Shown here piece after piece: positions 41,822 to 50,543 of a stretch of 64,000 nt of DNA (its first letter is position 1; every line of letters begins with the position of its first letter). The DNA comes from an uncultured Spartobacteria bacterium (GTDB lineage: Bacteria; Verrucomicrobiota; Verrucomicrobiia; Chthoniobacterales; Chthoniobacteraceae). The notes beneath the pieces are model-generated. The model made no database searches. It had not been told where the DNA came from and saw only the letters and a list, made by a program, of their open reading frames with translations. The stretch lies in assembly GCA_903882875.1 (NCBI GenBank), contig CAIRYQ010000068.1:62001-126000 (forward strand). The letters run 5' to 3'. Both the position numbers and the translations under genes were made by a program.

Positions 41822-42796
41822 ATGTCATTTGTGCAAATGCCAGCGATCGAAGCCACTCCAACCCAGCCGCTCTCCACTGACGAACAGGAGCAATTGCGTC
41901 AGACGATCGAGATGTTCGACGTGATCACGCAGGCGAATCCCCAGGATACGCAGAGCATGGAGATCCTGAAGGAGGCGTACTTCAAGCTCGGGCAGTTTAC
42001 CGAGGGGCTTGCCGTCGCGCGCAGGCTGGCGGACACTTATATGGAGCTGGCGCAGTATTCCGGGGCGCTCTTGGAGTACGAATTCATCCTCCAGCACGAT
42101 CCGGGAAATACGGAGGTCGTCACCGCGCTCGGGCAGGTGGAGGAAAAGCTGCGCGCCAGCCAGGCGGAAGCGGTGAAGGCCAGCGGCGGGGATCCGAATT
42201 CGATCAATCTGGATTTCCGCAGCATGGTCATGGAAGGGGGAAACCTGATCGCGACGAAGAAGACTTCGTCCGCGGAACGCATCTCCGTGCGCGGCTCGGT
42301 GGATTCCGCCGCCATCGCGGCGCAACTGGATTCCGCGGACGATGGCAACGACGCGCTCGCGAAATTTCTCACGCAGCATCGGCTCGTGCAGGAGGATGTG
42401 CTCACTCCCGCGCTGCTGGCCGTGCGCAAGCGCAACGGCGCGCGCCAGGAAGGGCAGCCTTCGGGATCCCTGATTGCGGAACTCGTCGCTCGCGGCGGTG
42501 TGGAACTCGAGAACCTGCTCAACGGAATCCTCAACCGCTCTAAGTTCGCCTATCTCCCGCTCGAATACTACGATGTGGACCGCCAGATCGTGAAGATGCT
42601 CCCGGAGTCGGTGACGCTCGGGCGGCTCATCGTCCCCTTCGACATCATCTCCCGCACGATGATGATCGCGGTTGCAAACCCGTTCGACGCCGTCGGCAAG
42701 GAAGCCGTCCAGCAACTGCTCGACTACAACATCCAGTGGCACCTCTCCGCACCCGAGGCGATCAGCAAGGTGCTCACGGAATCCTACCGCCGCTAA
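41822..42796 (+). CDS. TPR protein with MshEN (GspE N-terminal-like) domain
   Basis: 324 residues. The N-terminal half holds TPR-like helices (about 15-110: Ala-Tyr-Phe-Lys-Leu-Gly-Gln-Phe...). The C-terminal half (about 165-320) matches the MshEN/GspE_N fold (Leu-Ile-Val-Pro-Phe-Asp-Ile, Met-Ile-Ala-Val-Ala-Asn-Pro-Phe-Asp). That domain, which in some proteins binds cyclic-di-GMP, is normally the N-terminus of type IV pilus or type II secretion ATPases. It lies 16 bp before a full ATPase gene, so it is likely a regulatory partner of that machine. The start is divergent from the hisI leader. Confidence 0.78.
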   Translation: MSFVQMPAIEATPTQPLSTDEQEQLRQTIEMFDVITQANPQDTQSMEILKEAYFKLGQFTEGLAVARRLADTYMELAQYSGALLEYEFILQHDPGNTEVVTALGQVEEKLRASQAEAVKASGGDPNSINLDFRSMVMEGGNLIATKKTSSAERISVRGSVDSAAIAAQLDSADDGNDALAKFLTQHRLVQEDVLTPALLAVRKRNGARQEGQPSGSLIAELVARGGVELENLLNGILNRSKFAYLPLEYYDVDRQIVKMLPESVTLGRLIVPFDIISRTMMIAVANPFDAVGKEAVQQLLDYNIQWHLSAPEAISKVLTESYRR

Positions 42797-42812
42797 TTTC
42801 ACAGCCCAGACG

Positions 42813-44528
42813 ATGAGCATCAAATCCTTCGGTGAACGAATCGCGGATGTCCTGATCGAGGACGGACTGCTGCTGCCCGGCCAGCTCGAGGAGGCCATGC
42901 AGCTCCAGAAAAAGCAGGGCGGGCGGCTGCTGAAGATCCTGACGGACAACAAATATGTGACCGAGCAGGACATGGTGATTTCGATGGGTCGCTGTCTCGA
43001 TACTCCGCCGATTAACCTCTCGAAGATGCGCATCCCGGAGGAGGTGATGAATCTCGTCCCGAAGGAAATGGCGCGCGCCTACAAGCTCGTCCCGGTGTGC
43101 AGGCTCGGGCAAAAGCTTTTCGTGGCGATGGCCGATCCGCTGAACGTCCTGGCCCTCGACGATCTGCGCCAGCGCACGAAGATGGACGTCTTCCCGATGA
43201 TCACCACGGAGACGTGCGTGATCGAGGCGCTGTCCGGCGTGAGCCAGTCCAGCGCGACGATGGATCAGGTGCTCCGCAGCGCCGCCGAGGCCGCGGCCGC
43301 GGACACCGTTGAGGAAGTGAAGGTGGCGAAGCAGGAGATCGATCTCGATCAAATGGCCGTGGACAGCGAGGACGCGCCGGTCGTCAAGATCGTGAACCTC
43401 ATTCTCGTGCAGGCGATCAAGGAGAAGGCGTCAGACATTCACATCGAGCCCTTTGAGAAGGAGATCAAACTCCGCTACCGCGTGGACGGTGCGCTCATCG
43501 AGGCGACTTCGCCACCGAAGGCGCTCCAGCTCCCGATCGCGTCGCGCATCAAGATTCTCGCCGGTCTCGATATCGCCGAGCGCCGCCTCCCGCAGGACGG
43601 CCGTTTCCGCATCCGCGTTTCCGGCAAGGAAGTGGATCTGCGTATCAGCATGCTCCCGACGGTGTACGGGGAAAAGATCGTGATCCGTCTGCTCGACAAG
43701 GGCGCCCTCGGCGGGAGCATCGAGAACATGGGGCTGGATGATTATGCGCTGAATATTTTCAAGAAGGCGATTGATGCGCCGCATGGGATGATCCTCGTCA
43801 CCGGCCCCACCGGCTCCGGCAAGACGACCACGCTCTACACGATCCTGAACGAGCTGAACAACCCGATCTACAACATCGTCACCGTCGAGGACCCCGTGGA
43901 ATACCAGCTCATGGGCATCAACCAGGTCGCGGTGAAGGCCGACATCGGCATGGGCTTTGCCGAGGCGCTGCGCTCGATTCTGCGTCAGGATCCGGACATC
44001 GTGATGATCGGTGAAATTCGAGACAACGAGACCGCCGACATCGCGGTGAAGGCCGCACTCACCGGCCACCAGGTGCTCTCCACTTTGCACACGAATGACG
44101 CCGCCGGCGCCATCACGCGACTCGACGACATGGGCATCGAGCCGTTCCTCATTTCGTCCTCCGTCATCCTCACTTGCGCGCAACGTCTCGTCCGCCGCAT
44201 CTGCCCGAACTGCAAGGAAGAGTTCCAGCCCGAGCCCGAGATTTTCACGAAGCTGAATATCGAGAACGACGGGGCCACACTTTATCGCGGCGCTGGCTGC
44301 TCGCGATGCAAAGGCCGCGGCTACGTGGGCCGCGCACCGGTGCTCGAAGTGCTGCCCGTGAGCGAGACCATCCGCCGACTCGTCATCAAGCGCGCGAGCG
44401 CCGCCGTGGTGAAAAATCAGGCCATCAGCGAAGGGATGAAATCGCTGCGCATGGTCGGCATAGACAAGGCCCGCGAGGGCATCACGACCCTCGAGGAAGT
44501 CCTGCGCGTGACGAGCGAGGATCACTAG
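42813..44528 (+). CDS. Type IV pilus assembly / type II secretion ATPase (PilB/GspE family)
   Basis: 571 residues from the ATG at 42813. The N-terminal MshEN domain (1-150) is followed by the ATPase: Walker A Gly-Pro-Thr-Gly-Ser-Gly-Lys-Thr-Thr (about 331-339), Asp box, Walker B Gly-Glu-Ile-Arg-Asp, and a His box (Leu-His-Thr-Asn-Asp-Ala). A four-cysteine zinc motif (Cys-Pro-Asn-Cys ... Cys-Ser-Arg-Cys) near 469-505 places it with the extension ATPases, not PilT. It powers pilus or pseudopilus assembly. No pilC or pilin gene follows in the window. Confidence 0.92.
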   Translation: MSIKSFGERIADVLIEDGLLLPGQLEEAMQLQKKQGGRLLKILTDNKYVTEQDMVISMGRCLDTPPINLSKMRIPEEVMNLVPKEMARAYKLVPVCRLGQKLFVAMADPLNVLALDDLRQRTKMDVFPMITTETCVIEALSGVSQSSATMDQVLRSAAEAAAADTVEEVKVAKQEIDLDQMAVDSEDAPVVKIVNLILVQAIKEKASDIHIEPFEKEIKLRYRVDGALIEATSPPKALQLPIASRIKILAGLDIAERRLPQDGRFRIRVSGKEVDLRISMLPTVYGEKIVIRLLDKGALGGSIENMGLDDYALNIFKKAIDAPHGMILVTGPTGSGKTTTLYTILNELNNPIYNIVTVEDPVEYQLMGINQVAVKADIGMGFAEALRSILRQDPDIVMIGEIRDNETADIAVKAALTGHQVLSTLHTNDAAGAITRLDDMGIEPFLISSSVILTCAQRLVRRICPNCKEEFQPEPEIFTKLNIENDGATLYRGAGCSRCKGRGYVGRAPVLEVLPVSETIRRLVIKRASAAVVKNQAISEGMKSLRMVGIDKAREGITTLEEVLRVTSEDH

Positions 44529-44678
44529 CGGCCTGCCGGGCCGGAAGAACGGGCCGGGATTACGGCACACCCTTCTTCTCATCGGTTTTTACCAAGGCAC
44601 GCCCAGTGCGAAACCGCAGATCGCAATGGCACCGGCGGCAAATAAACAGCACAGTGCAGGGTGACTCCCCTGCGTCCC

Positions 44679-47153
44679 ATGTTTTGCAACCGCACCCGAC
44701 TCCCGCTCGCATCCGTCATCGCGCCCGCGTTCCTTTTTTCCGCGCTCTGCAGCGCGCAGACACCGCCGGACTTCCAGCGCGAGATCCGGCCCATCCTTTC
44801 CAACAACTGCTTCCAGTGCCACGGCCCCGATGAAAAGGAGCGCAAGGGCGGCGAGCACGGCTACCGGCTCGACACTGCGGACGGGGCGTTCGCGGATCTC
44901 GGCGGCTACAAGGCGCTCCTGCCCGGCAAGCCGGAGGACAGCGAGCTGTTCAAGCGCGTAACGACGAAGGATGAGGACGACGCGATGCCGCCGCGCAAGA
45001 GTGGCAAAAAGCTGACCGAAAAGGAAACCGCGCTGCTGCGCGAGTGGATCAGGAGCGGCGCGAAATACACAAGGCACTGGTCGTATGAGAAGCCGGCGCG
45101 CCCCGCAGCACCTGCAGTTCAAAATTCAAAATTCAAAATTCAAAACCCGATCGACAATTTTGTCTTCGCGCGGCTCGAAAAGGAGAAGCTCTCACCGCAG
45201 CCGGAGACGGATCGTTACTCGCTTATCCGCCGCGTGTCGCTCGATCTCACCGGACTGCCGCCGACGCCGGAGGAGGCGGACGCATTTGCAAACGACCAGT
45301 CGCCCGACGCGTATGAGAAGGTCGTGGATCGCCTGCTTTCTTCATCCGCATACGGCGAGCACTGGGGCCGCGCTTGGCTCGACCTCGCGCGCTATGCGGA
45401 CTCGGCGGGCTACGCGGACGATCCGCCGCGCACGATCTGGGCTTACCGCGACTGGGTGATCCGCGCATTCAATGCGAACATGCCGTTCGATCAGTTCACC
45501 ATCGAGCAGATCGCCGGGGATCTGTTGCCGGGTGAGAATGAAGCAGGAAGTCAGGAAGCCAGGAAAGAACCCTTTATGGCTTCATGGGTTCCTGCTTCAA
45601 AAGACGATCATCTCATCGCGACCGCCTTTCACCGCAACACGATGACAAACAACGAGGGCGGCACGGACGACGAGGAATTCCGCAACGCCGCGATCGTGGA
45701 TCGCGCAAACACGACGATGGCGGTGTGGATGGGCACGTCGTTCGCGTGCGCGCAGTGTCACACGCACAAGTTCGACCCGATCACGAATGCCGAGTATTTC
45801 CGCCTGTTCGCGTTTTTGAACAACACGGAGGACTCGGACAAAAAGGACGAGCGCCCGACGCTCGAACTCCCGCCGACTGCCGAGCAAAAGGCGAAGCGCG
45901 CTGAGCTGGAGGCGCGGCTCGCCACGCTCGATGCAAAAATCAAGGTGCCGCGTACCGCCGATGCAGAGCCGGCGAAGTTCGACGCAGAGCTGAAAAAAGC
46001 GCGCGACGAGGCCGCGGCTGTGCGCAAGCAGATCGAGGCCACGCGCCTGACGGTTCCCATCATGCGCGAACTCGCCGGCAACCAGCGCCGCAAGACGAAA
46101 ATCCAACTGCGCGGCAACTTCCTCGTGCTCACCGACGAGGTGAGCGAGGGCGTGCCCGCCGCATTTCATCCGCTGCCGAAGGACGCGCTGATGAATCGCC
46201 TCACGCTCGCGTGCTGGCTTGTGGACGACGCGAATCCGCTCACTGCCCGCGTGATCGCGAACCGCTTTTGGGAATCCATTTTCGGCAGTGGCATCGTGCG
46301 GACGAGTGAGGAATTCGGCGCGCAGGGCGAGCCGCCGTCGCATCCCGAATTGCTCGACTGGCTCGCGTGCGAGCTGATGCACCCAACGGTCATCGCGGAC
46401 GCGAAGCCGTGGGATGTGAAAGCATTCCTCAAGCTGCTCGTGACCTCCGCGACCTACCGCCAGTCGTCGAAGGTCACGTCCGAGGTAAACGAGCGCGATC
46501 CGGACAACCGGCTGCTCGCGCGCGGCCCGCGCTTCCGCATGGGTGCGGAGATGGTGCGCGATCAGGCGCTCGCGGTGAGCGGGCTGCTCTCGCGGAAAAT
46601 GTTCGGCCCGCCGGTGCGCCCGCCGCGTCCAAACATGGGACTGAATGCGGCATTCGGCGGTGCCCTCGACTGGGCGACGAGCGCCGGCGAGGACATGCAC
46701 CGCCGCGCGCTCTACACCGAGTGGCGCCGCACCTCGCCGTATCCCTCGATGGTCACCTTCGACGCGCCGAACCGCGAGGTCTGCACGCTGCGCCGCAACC
46801 GCACGAACACGCCGCTGCAGGCGCTCGTGACGATGAACGATCCCGTTTACATCGAAGCCGCACAATCGCTCGCGCGCCGCATGATCGCGAGCGGTGCGAC
46901 ACCGCAGGAAAAAGTGCGCGCAGGTTTTCGCCTCACGCTCATCCGTCCGCCGAGCGAAAAGGAAACGCAGCGCCTCATCGCGCTGCACGACGCTGTGCTG
47001 GCATCGTATCAGCAGGATCAAAAGAAGGCGCTCGAGATGGCGACCAATCCCATCGGCGCCGCACCGAAGGGTGCCGACGTCGCCGACCTCGCCGCATGGA
47101 CGACCGTCGCGAACACTTTGCTGAATCTCGACGAAACCGTGATGAAACGCTGA
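44679..47153 (+). CDS. DUF1549/DUF1553 protein with planctomycete cytochrome c domain (PSD1-type)
   Basis: 824 residues from the ATG at 44679; an in-frame GTG at 44661 is possible. Domain order: signal peptide, haem-binding Cys-Phe-Gln-Cys-His (PSCyt1), DUF1549 (about 150-350) with a second Cys-Ala-Gln-Cys-His, coiled coil (about 390-460), and DUF1553 (about 500-760). It is exported, function unknown, and nearly always paired with a DUF1501 gene, as here 37 bp downstream. Two in-frame repeat insertions interrupt conserved sequence: TTCAAAA repeats at 45118 and a palindromic 61-bp block at 45539. Confidence 0.9.
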   Translation: MFCNRTRLPLASVIAPAFLFSALCSAQTPPDFQREIRPILSNNCFQCHGPDEKERKGGEHGYRLDTADGAFADLGGYKALLPGKPEDSELFKRVTTKDEDDAMPPRKSGKKLTEKETALLREWIRSGAKYTRHWSYEKPARPAAPAVQNSKFKIQNPIDNFVFARLEKEKLSPQPETDRYSLIRRVSLDLTGLPPTPEEADAFANDQSPDAYEKVVDRLLSSSAYGEHWGRAWLDLARYADSAGYADDPPRTIWAYRDWVIRAFNANMPFDQFTIEQIAGDLLPGENEAGSQEARKEPFMASWVPASKDDHLIATAFHRNTMTNNEGGTDDEEFRNAAIVDRANTTMAVWMGTSFACAQCHTHKFDPITNAEYFRLFAFLNNTEDSDKKDERPTLELPPTAEQKAKRAELEARLATLDAKIKVPRTADAEPAKFDAELKKARDEAAAVRKQIEATRLTVPIMRELAGNQRRKTKIQLRGNFLVLTDEVSEGVPAAFHPLPKDALMNRLTLACWLVDDANPLTARVIANRFWESIFGSGIVRTSEEFGAQGEPPSHPELLDWLACELMHPTVIADAKPWDVKAFLKLLVTSATYRQSSKVTSEVNERDPDNRLLARGPRFRMGAEMVRDQALAVSGLLSRKMFGPPVRPPRPNMGLNAAFGGALDWATSAGEDMHRRALYTEWRRTSPYPSMVTFDAPNREVCTLRRNRTNTPLQALVTMNDPVYIEAAQSLARRMIASGATPQEKVRAGFRLTLIRPPSEKETQRLIALHDAVLASYQQDQKKALEMATNPIGAAPKGADVADLAAWTTVANTLLNLDETVMKR
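45118..45145 (+). repeat. Four TTCAAAA heptanucleotides inside a coding region
   Basis: Exactly four copies of the 7-mer TTCAAAA in tandem. They encode Lys/Asn/Phe-rich residues between the Pro-Ala linker and the start of DUF1549. AT-only repeats are out of character with the GC-rich gene. Confidence 0.85.
45539..45599 (+). repeat. 61-bp palindromic insertion in frame within the DUF1549 domain
   Basis: Outer arms TGAAGCAGGAA (45539-45549) and TTCCTGCTTCA (45589-45599) form a perfect 11-bp inverted repeat. Nested inside, GAAGCCA (45555-45561) pairs with TGGCTTC (45577-45583). It falls between the conserved Gly-Asp-Leu-Leu-Pro and Leu-Ile-Ala-Thr-Ala-Phe-His-Arg-Asn blocks, which are normally only a few residues apart, and keeps the frame. 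Confidence 0.75.
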
Positions 47154-47190
47154 ACGCTGTTCACTAATTACTTATCACTTTGCACTCCGC

Positions 47191-48642
47191 ATGAATCCCG
47201 AACTCGATCTCCTCCAAGCACAGACGCGCCGCCATTTTCTCCGCAAAGCCGGACAGTTTTCGCTCGGCGCGATCGCGATGAATTCGCTCCTCGGCACGAG
47301 CGCATCCGGTCTCACTGCCGAGGTGAATCCGCTCGCGCCGCGCAAGCCGCACTACCCCGGAAAAGTGAAGCGCGTCGTGTACCTGCACATGTCCGGCGGG
47401 CCGCCGCACCTCGACATTTTCGACCACAAGCCCGAACTCGTGAAGCACGACGGCGAGGACGCGCCCGATGCGTTCATCAAGGGCAAGAAATTCGCGTTCA
47501 CCACCGGCGTGCCGAAACTCATGGGCACGCCGCACACCTTTGCGCAATACGGCAAGGGCGGCACGTGGATGTCCGACGCGATTCCGAATTTCCACGAAAT
47601 CGCCGACGAGATGTGCGTGGTGAAATCCATGTTCACAGAGCAATTCAACCACGCGCCGGCGGAGCTGCTGCTCTTCACCGGCTCCGCGCGGCAAGGGCGG
47701 CCCTCGATGGGATCGTGGGTCACGTACGGACTCGGCTCGGAGAATGAAAATCTGCCGGGCTTCGTCGTGCTCATCAGCAGCGGCGTGCAGCCGAGCGGCG
47801 GACAGGGACTGTGGGGCACGGGTTTCATCCCGTCGGTTTTTCAGGGCGTGCAGTGCCGATCAAAGGGCGACCCCGTTTTGTATGTGAGCGATCCTCCCGG
47901 CATGGATCGCGAGCTTCGCCGCAAGACGCTCGACGCACTGCGCGATCTCAACGAGGAGCAGGCCCGCGAACTCGGCCATCCCGAGACGGCCACGCGCATC
48001 GCGCAATACGAACTCGCATTCCGCATGCAGACGAGCGTGCCGGACGTGATGGACATCACGCGCGAACCGCAGCCTGTCCTTGATGCCTACGGCGCGAAGC
48101 CGGGCGAGGCGAGCTTTGCCAACAACTGCCTGCTCGCGCGCCGTCTGCTCGAGCAGGGCGTGCGTTTCGTCCAGCTCTTCGACTGGGGATGGGACTTCCA
48201 CGGCACGAACGCGAACGAGGAAATCAAGGACGGCCTCACGCGCAAAATGACGCGCACCGACAAGCCCGTCGCCGCGCTCATCCGCGATCTGAAACAGAGC
48301 GGTCTGCTCGACGACACGCTCGTCGTGTGGGGCGGCGAATTCGGCCGCACGCCATTCCGCGAGGGCCGCACCGCGAAGGGCATGTATCAGGGTCGCGATC
48401 ATTTTCCCGACGCCTACTCGATCTTCCTCGCCGGCGGCGGCGTGAAGCACGGCATCAGCTACGGCGAGACGGACGAACTCGGCTTCTCCGTCGTGCAGGA
48501 CAAAGTGCACGTGCACGACTTGCAGGCGACCATCATGCACCTGCTCGGCTTCAACCACGAGAAACTCACCTACCGCTTCCAAGGCCGTGACTACCGGCTC
48601 ACGGATGTGCATGGAAAAATCGTGAAGGGCATCCTTGCGTGA
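47191..48642 (+). CDS. DUF1501 protein, Tat-exported (partner of the DUF1549/1553 gene)
   Basis: 483 residues. The Tat signal has Thr-Arg-Arg-His-Phe-Leu-Arg-Lys then a hydrophobic stretch (residues 12-40). The body has the DUF1501 motifs Tyr-Leu-His-Met-Ser-Gly-Gly-Pro-Pro-His-Leu-Asp, Gly-Gly-Glu-Phe-Gly-Arg-Thr and Gly-Arg-Asp-His-Phe-Pro. It follows the cytochrome-type gene by 37 bp and is certainly co-transcribed. The reaction is unknown; genomic pairings in this phylum suggest polysaccharide or sulfate-ester metabolism. It is a paralogue of the gene at 2031. Confidence 0.92.
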   Translation: MNPELDLLQAQTRRHFLRKAGQFSLGAIAMNSLLGTSASGLTAEVNPLAPRKPHYPGKVKRVVYLHMSGGPPHLDIFDHKPELVKHDGEDAPDAFIKGKKFAFTTGVPKLMGTPHTFAQYGKGGTWMSDAIPNFHEIADEMCVVKSMFTEQFNHAPAELLLFTGSARQGRPSMGSWVTYGLGSENENLPGFVVLISSGVQPSGGQGLWGTGFIPSVFQGVQCRSKGDPVLYVSDPPGMDRELRRKTLDALRDLNEEQARELGHPETATRIAQYELAFRMQTSVPDVMDITREPQPVLDAYGAKPGEASFANNCLLARRLLEQGVRFVQLFDWGWDFHGTNANEEIKDGLTRKMTRTDKPVAALIRDLKQSGLLDDTLVVWGGEFGRTPFREGRTAKGMYQGRDHFPDAYSIFLAGGGVKHGISYGETDELGFSVVQDKVHVHDLQATIMHLLGFNHEKLTYRFQGRDYRLTDVHGKIVKGILA

Positions 48643-48678
48643 TGTCGTAGCGTAAGCTCCCCTGAGCTGCGCGCGAAC

Positions 48679-48757
48679 GTAGTCGCCAACGGCAGGAGGT
48701 GGGCTGAACTCGTTCTCTCCTGCGGGAGAATGCCCGCTTCCTTCCGTCGGCGGCTAC
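48679..48757 (+). repeat. Intergenic long-stem hairpin element
   Basis: Arms 48679-48704 and 48732-48757 are inverted repeats matching at 21 of 26 positions; two of the differences still allow G-U pairing. The loop contains a smaller hairpin with TTCTC and GAGAA. Just upstream, 48656-48669 forms AGCTC-CCCT-GAGCT. The element fills the gap between the DUF1501 and amidohydrolase genes. It is not a typical terminator, as no T-tract follows. Confidence 0.65.
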
Positions 48758-48808
48758 AGATTCTCTCCGCTTGCGAGTGCTCCTGTTCTCCGTCGTCATG
48801 CGCCGCGC

Positions 48809-49639
48809 ATGAAGATCGATTCCCATCACCACTTTTGGAAATACAGCGCCGAGGAGTATCCGTGGATCGGCGACTCGATGGCCGCGCTGCGCCGGGATTT
48901 TCTGCCGGAGCATTTGAAAGCCGAGATTGCGGCGGCGGGAATTGACGGCGTCGTCTCCGTGCAGGCGCGGCAGAGCGTGCGCGAGACGGAGTGGCTGCTC
49001 TCGCTTGCGGACGTGAGTCCTTTCATCAAGGCCGTCGTCGGCTGGGTGCCGCTGGCGCTCGCGGATGTGCGCGACACGCTCGCGGTGTTCGCGGCGAATC
49101 CGAAATTCCGCGCCGTGCGCCACGTCGTGCAGGACGAGCCGGATGACCGCTTCATCCTCGGCGCGGATTTCAACCGCGGCGTGTCGGCGCTGCGCGACTT
49201 CGGGCTCGTGTATGACATTCTCATTTTCGAGCGGCAGCTCGCGCCCTCGATTGAATTCGTGGACCGCCACCCGCAGCAGGTCTTCGTGCTCGATCACATC
49301 GCAAAGCCGCGCATCAAAGACGGCGCGCTCGATCCGTGGCGTGCAAATATCCGTGAACTCGCGCGGCGGCAGAATGTCTTCTGCAAAATTTCCGGCATGG
49401 TGACGGAGGCGGACTGGAAGACGTGGAGCGAAGAGCAACTGCGCCCGTATTTCGACGTGGTGCTCGAGGCGTTCGGCCCGAAGAGGCTGATGTTCGGCAC
49501 CGACTGGCCGGTGTGTCTCGCGGCGAGCAGCTACGCGCGCTGGATGGAAGTGGTGAGAAAATTTTCGTCAGGACTTTCCTCGGACGAGCAGGAGTGGATC
49601 TTCGGACGCACCGCGACCCAGGCGTACGGTTTGAAATAG
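48809..49639 (+). CDS. Amidohydrolase-2 family lactonase (L-fuconolactonase-like)
   Basis: 276 residues. The TIM-barrel metal-dependent hydrolase has Asp-Ser-His-His-His-Phe-Trp at residues 4-10, Asp-His-Ile-Ala-Lys-Pro and the catalytic Asp in Gly-Thr-Asp-Trp-Pro. The closest recognisable group is the L-fucono-/L-rhamnono-lactone hydrolases (COG3618), which open sugar lactones in fucose and rhamnose breakdown. Placement after the DUF1549/1553-DUF1501 pair hints at deoxy-sugar polysaccharide use. The hairpin element separates the two. Confidence 0.82.
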   Translation: MKIDSHHHFWKYSAEEYPWIGDSMAALRRDFLPEHLKAEIAAAGIDGVVSVQARQSVRETEWLLSLADVSPFIKAVVGWVPLALADVRDTLAVFAANPKFRAVRHVVQDEPDDRFILGADFNRGVSALRDFGLVYDILIFERQLAPSIEFVDRHPQQVFVLDHIAKPRIKDGALDPWRANIRELARRQNVFCKISGMVTEADWKTWSEEQLRPYFDVVLEAFGPKRLMFGTDWPVCLAASSYARWMEVVRKFSSGLSSDEQEWIFGRTATQAYGLK

Positions 49640-49684
49640 CTGCGGTTGCTCAGAGTCGGTTCCGACTCCCCGCCGGAAGACTTT

Positions 49685-50449
49685 TCAGGCGGCCTTCCGA
49701 CGGCGCTCGCGACTCGCAAAAATCAGGCCCCATTCCTCGCCTGGGCGCTGGCTGGTGAAGCTCACCTCCATGCCTCGCCGTTCCACGAGAGCCTGGATGT
49801 CGCGCACCGTGCTGCCGGGGCGCGCCCAGAGGTGGAATTCCATCGTCAGCGTGGTGACCGCGTCGAACGCCCGCGCATTTTCCAGGATGCCCCATTCGGC
49901 GCCTTCGCAGTCGAGCTTGAGCAGGCCGACCTTGCCGCCGATGCGTTCGACAGCCGTGTCGAACGCGGTCATCAGCACTGTTCCGCCGGTGTCTGCGACG
50001 ACTGTTCCGAAGAGGGACTGGTTCGATCCCGCCATCGCCACGGTGCCCGCGCGGTCGCCGACGGCTTCCCGGAAAATTTCGACTCCCAACGGCCCGACAT
50101 GGCCGGCGAGAAAGCCGTGCAGGCGCGGATTCGGCTCGTAGCAATGAATCACCGCGCGCGGAAAGCGGTGCCGCGCCACGAGCGAGAACATCCCGACATT
50201 GCCACCGATGTCGAGGACCGCCGCCGGTTTCGGGCGCACGTCCTTCAGGTGGTAGCAGTCGTCGAAAAATATCTGCGCGAGCTCGTGCTCGAGGGCGGCC
50301 TTTTCACCGTCGGGAAAATTGAGCGCAATCTTCCGTCCTGCGACCTTCACATGATCCAGCTTGAAATCCCGCGTCCGCAGGAAGCGGACGCCCAACTGCG
50401 CCCATTTCCTGCGAAAACGCAGTTGAAAAAAAAGTCCGGAGATGCTCAC
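49685..50449 (-). CDS. FkbM-family methyltransferase
   Basis: 254 residues with a GTG start at 50449 (Val-Ser-Ile-Ser-Gly-Leu-Phe-Phe); the upstream in-frame extension is Arg-rich and runs into DAHP synthase on another frame, so it is rejected. SAM-binding motif Leu-Asp-Ile-Gly-Gly-Asn-Val-Gly-Met-Phe-Ser, then Glu-Pro-Asn-Pro and Leu-Lys-Leu-Asp-Cys-Glu-Gly-Ala-Glu, are typical of FkbM. Members O-methylate sugars or secondary metabolites. Here it stands alone, so the substrate is unknown. Confidence 0.85.
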   Translation of the reverse strand: MSISGLFFQLRFRRKWAQLGVRFLRTRDFKLDHVKVAGRKIALNFPDGEKAALEHELAQIFFDDCYHLKDVRPKPAAVLDIGGNVGMFSLVARHRFPRAVIHCYEPNPRLHGFLAGHVGPLGVEIFREAVGDRAGTVAMAGSNQSLFGTVVADTGGTVLMTAFDTAVERIGGKVGLLKLDCEGAEWGILENARAFDAVTTLTMEFHLWARPGSTVRDIQALVERRGMEVSFTSQRPGEEWGLIFASRERRRKAA

Positions 50450-50543
50450 CGTACCTCTCCGAGGCAATCGCCGTGCCCGGCGGCGGGGAATCGCAGGACG
50501 ATCCGAAAAGCGAACCGCTTCACCGCGGACTGATGCACGCGTT

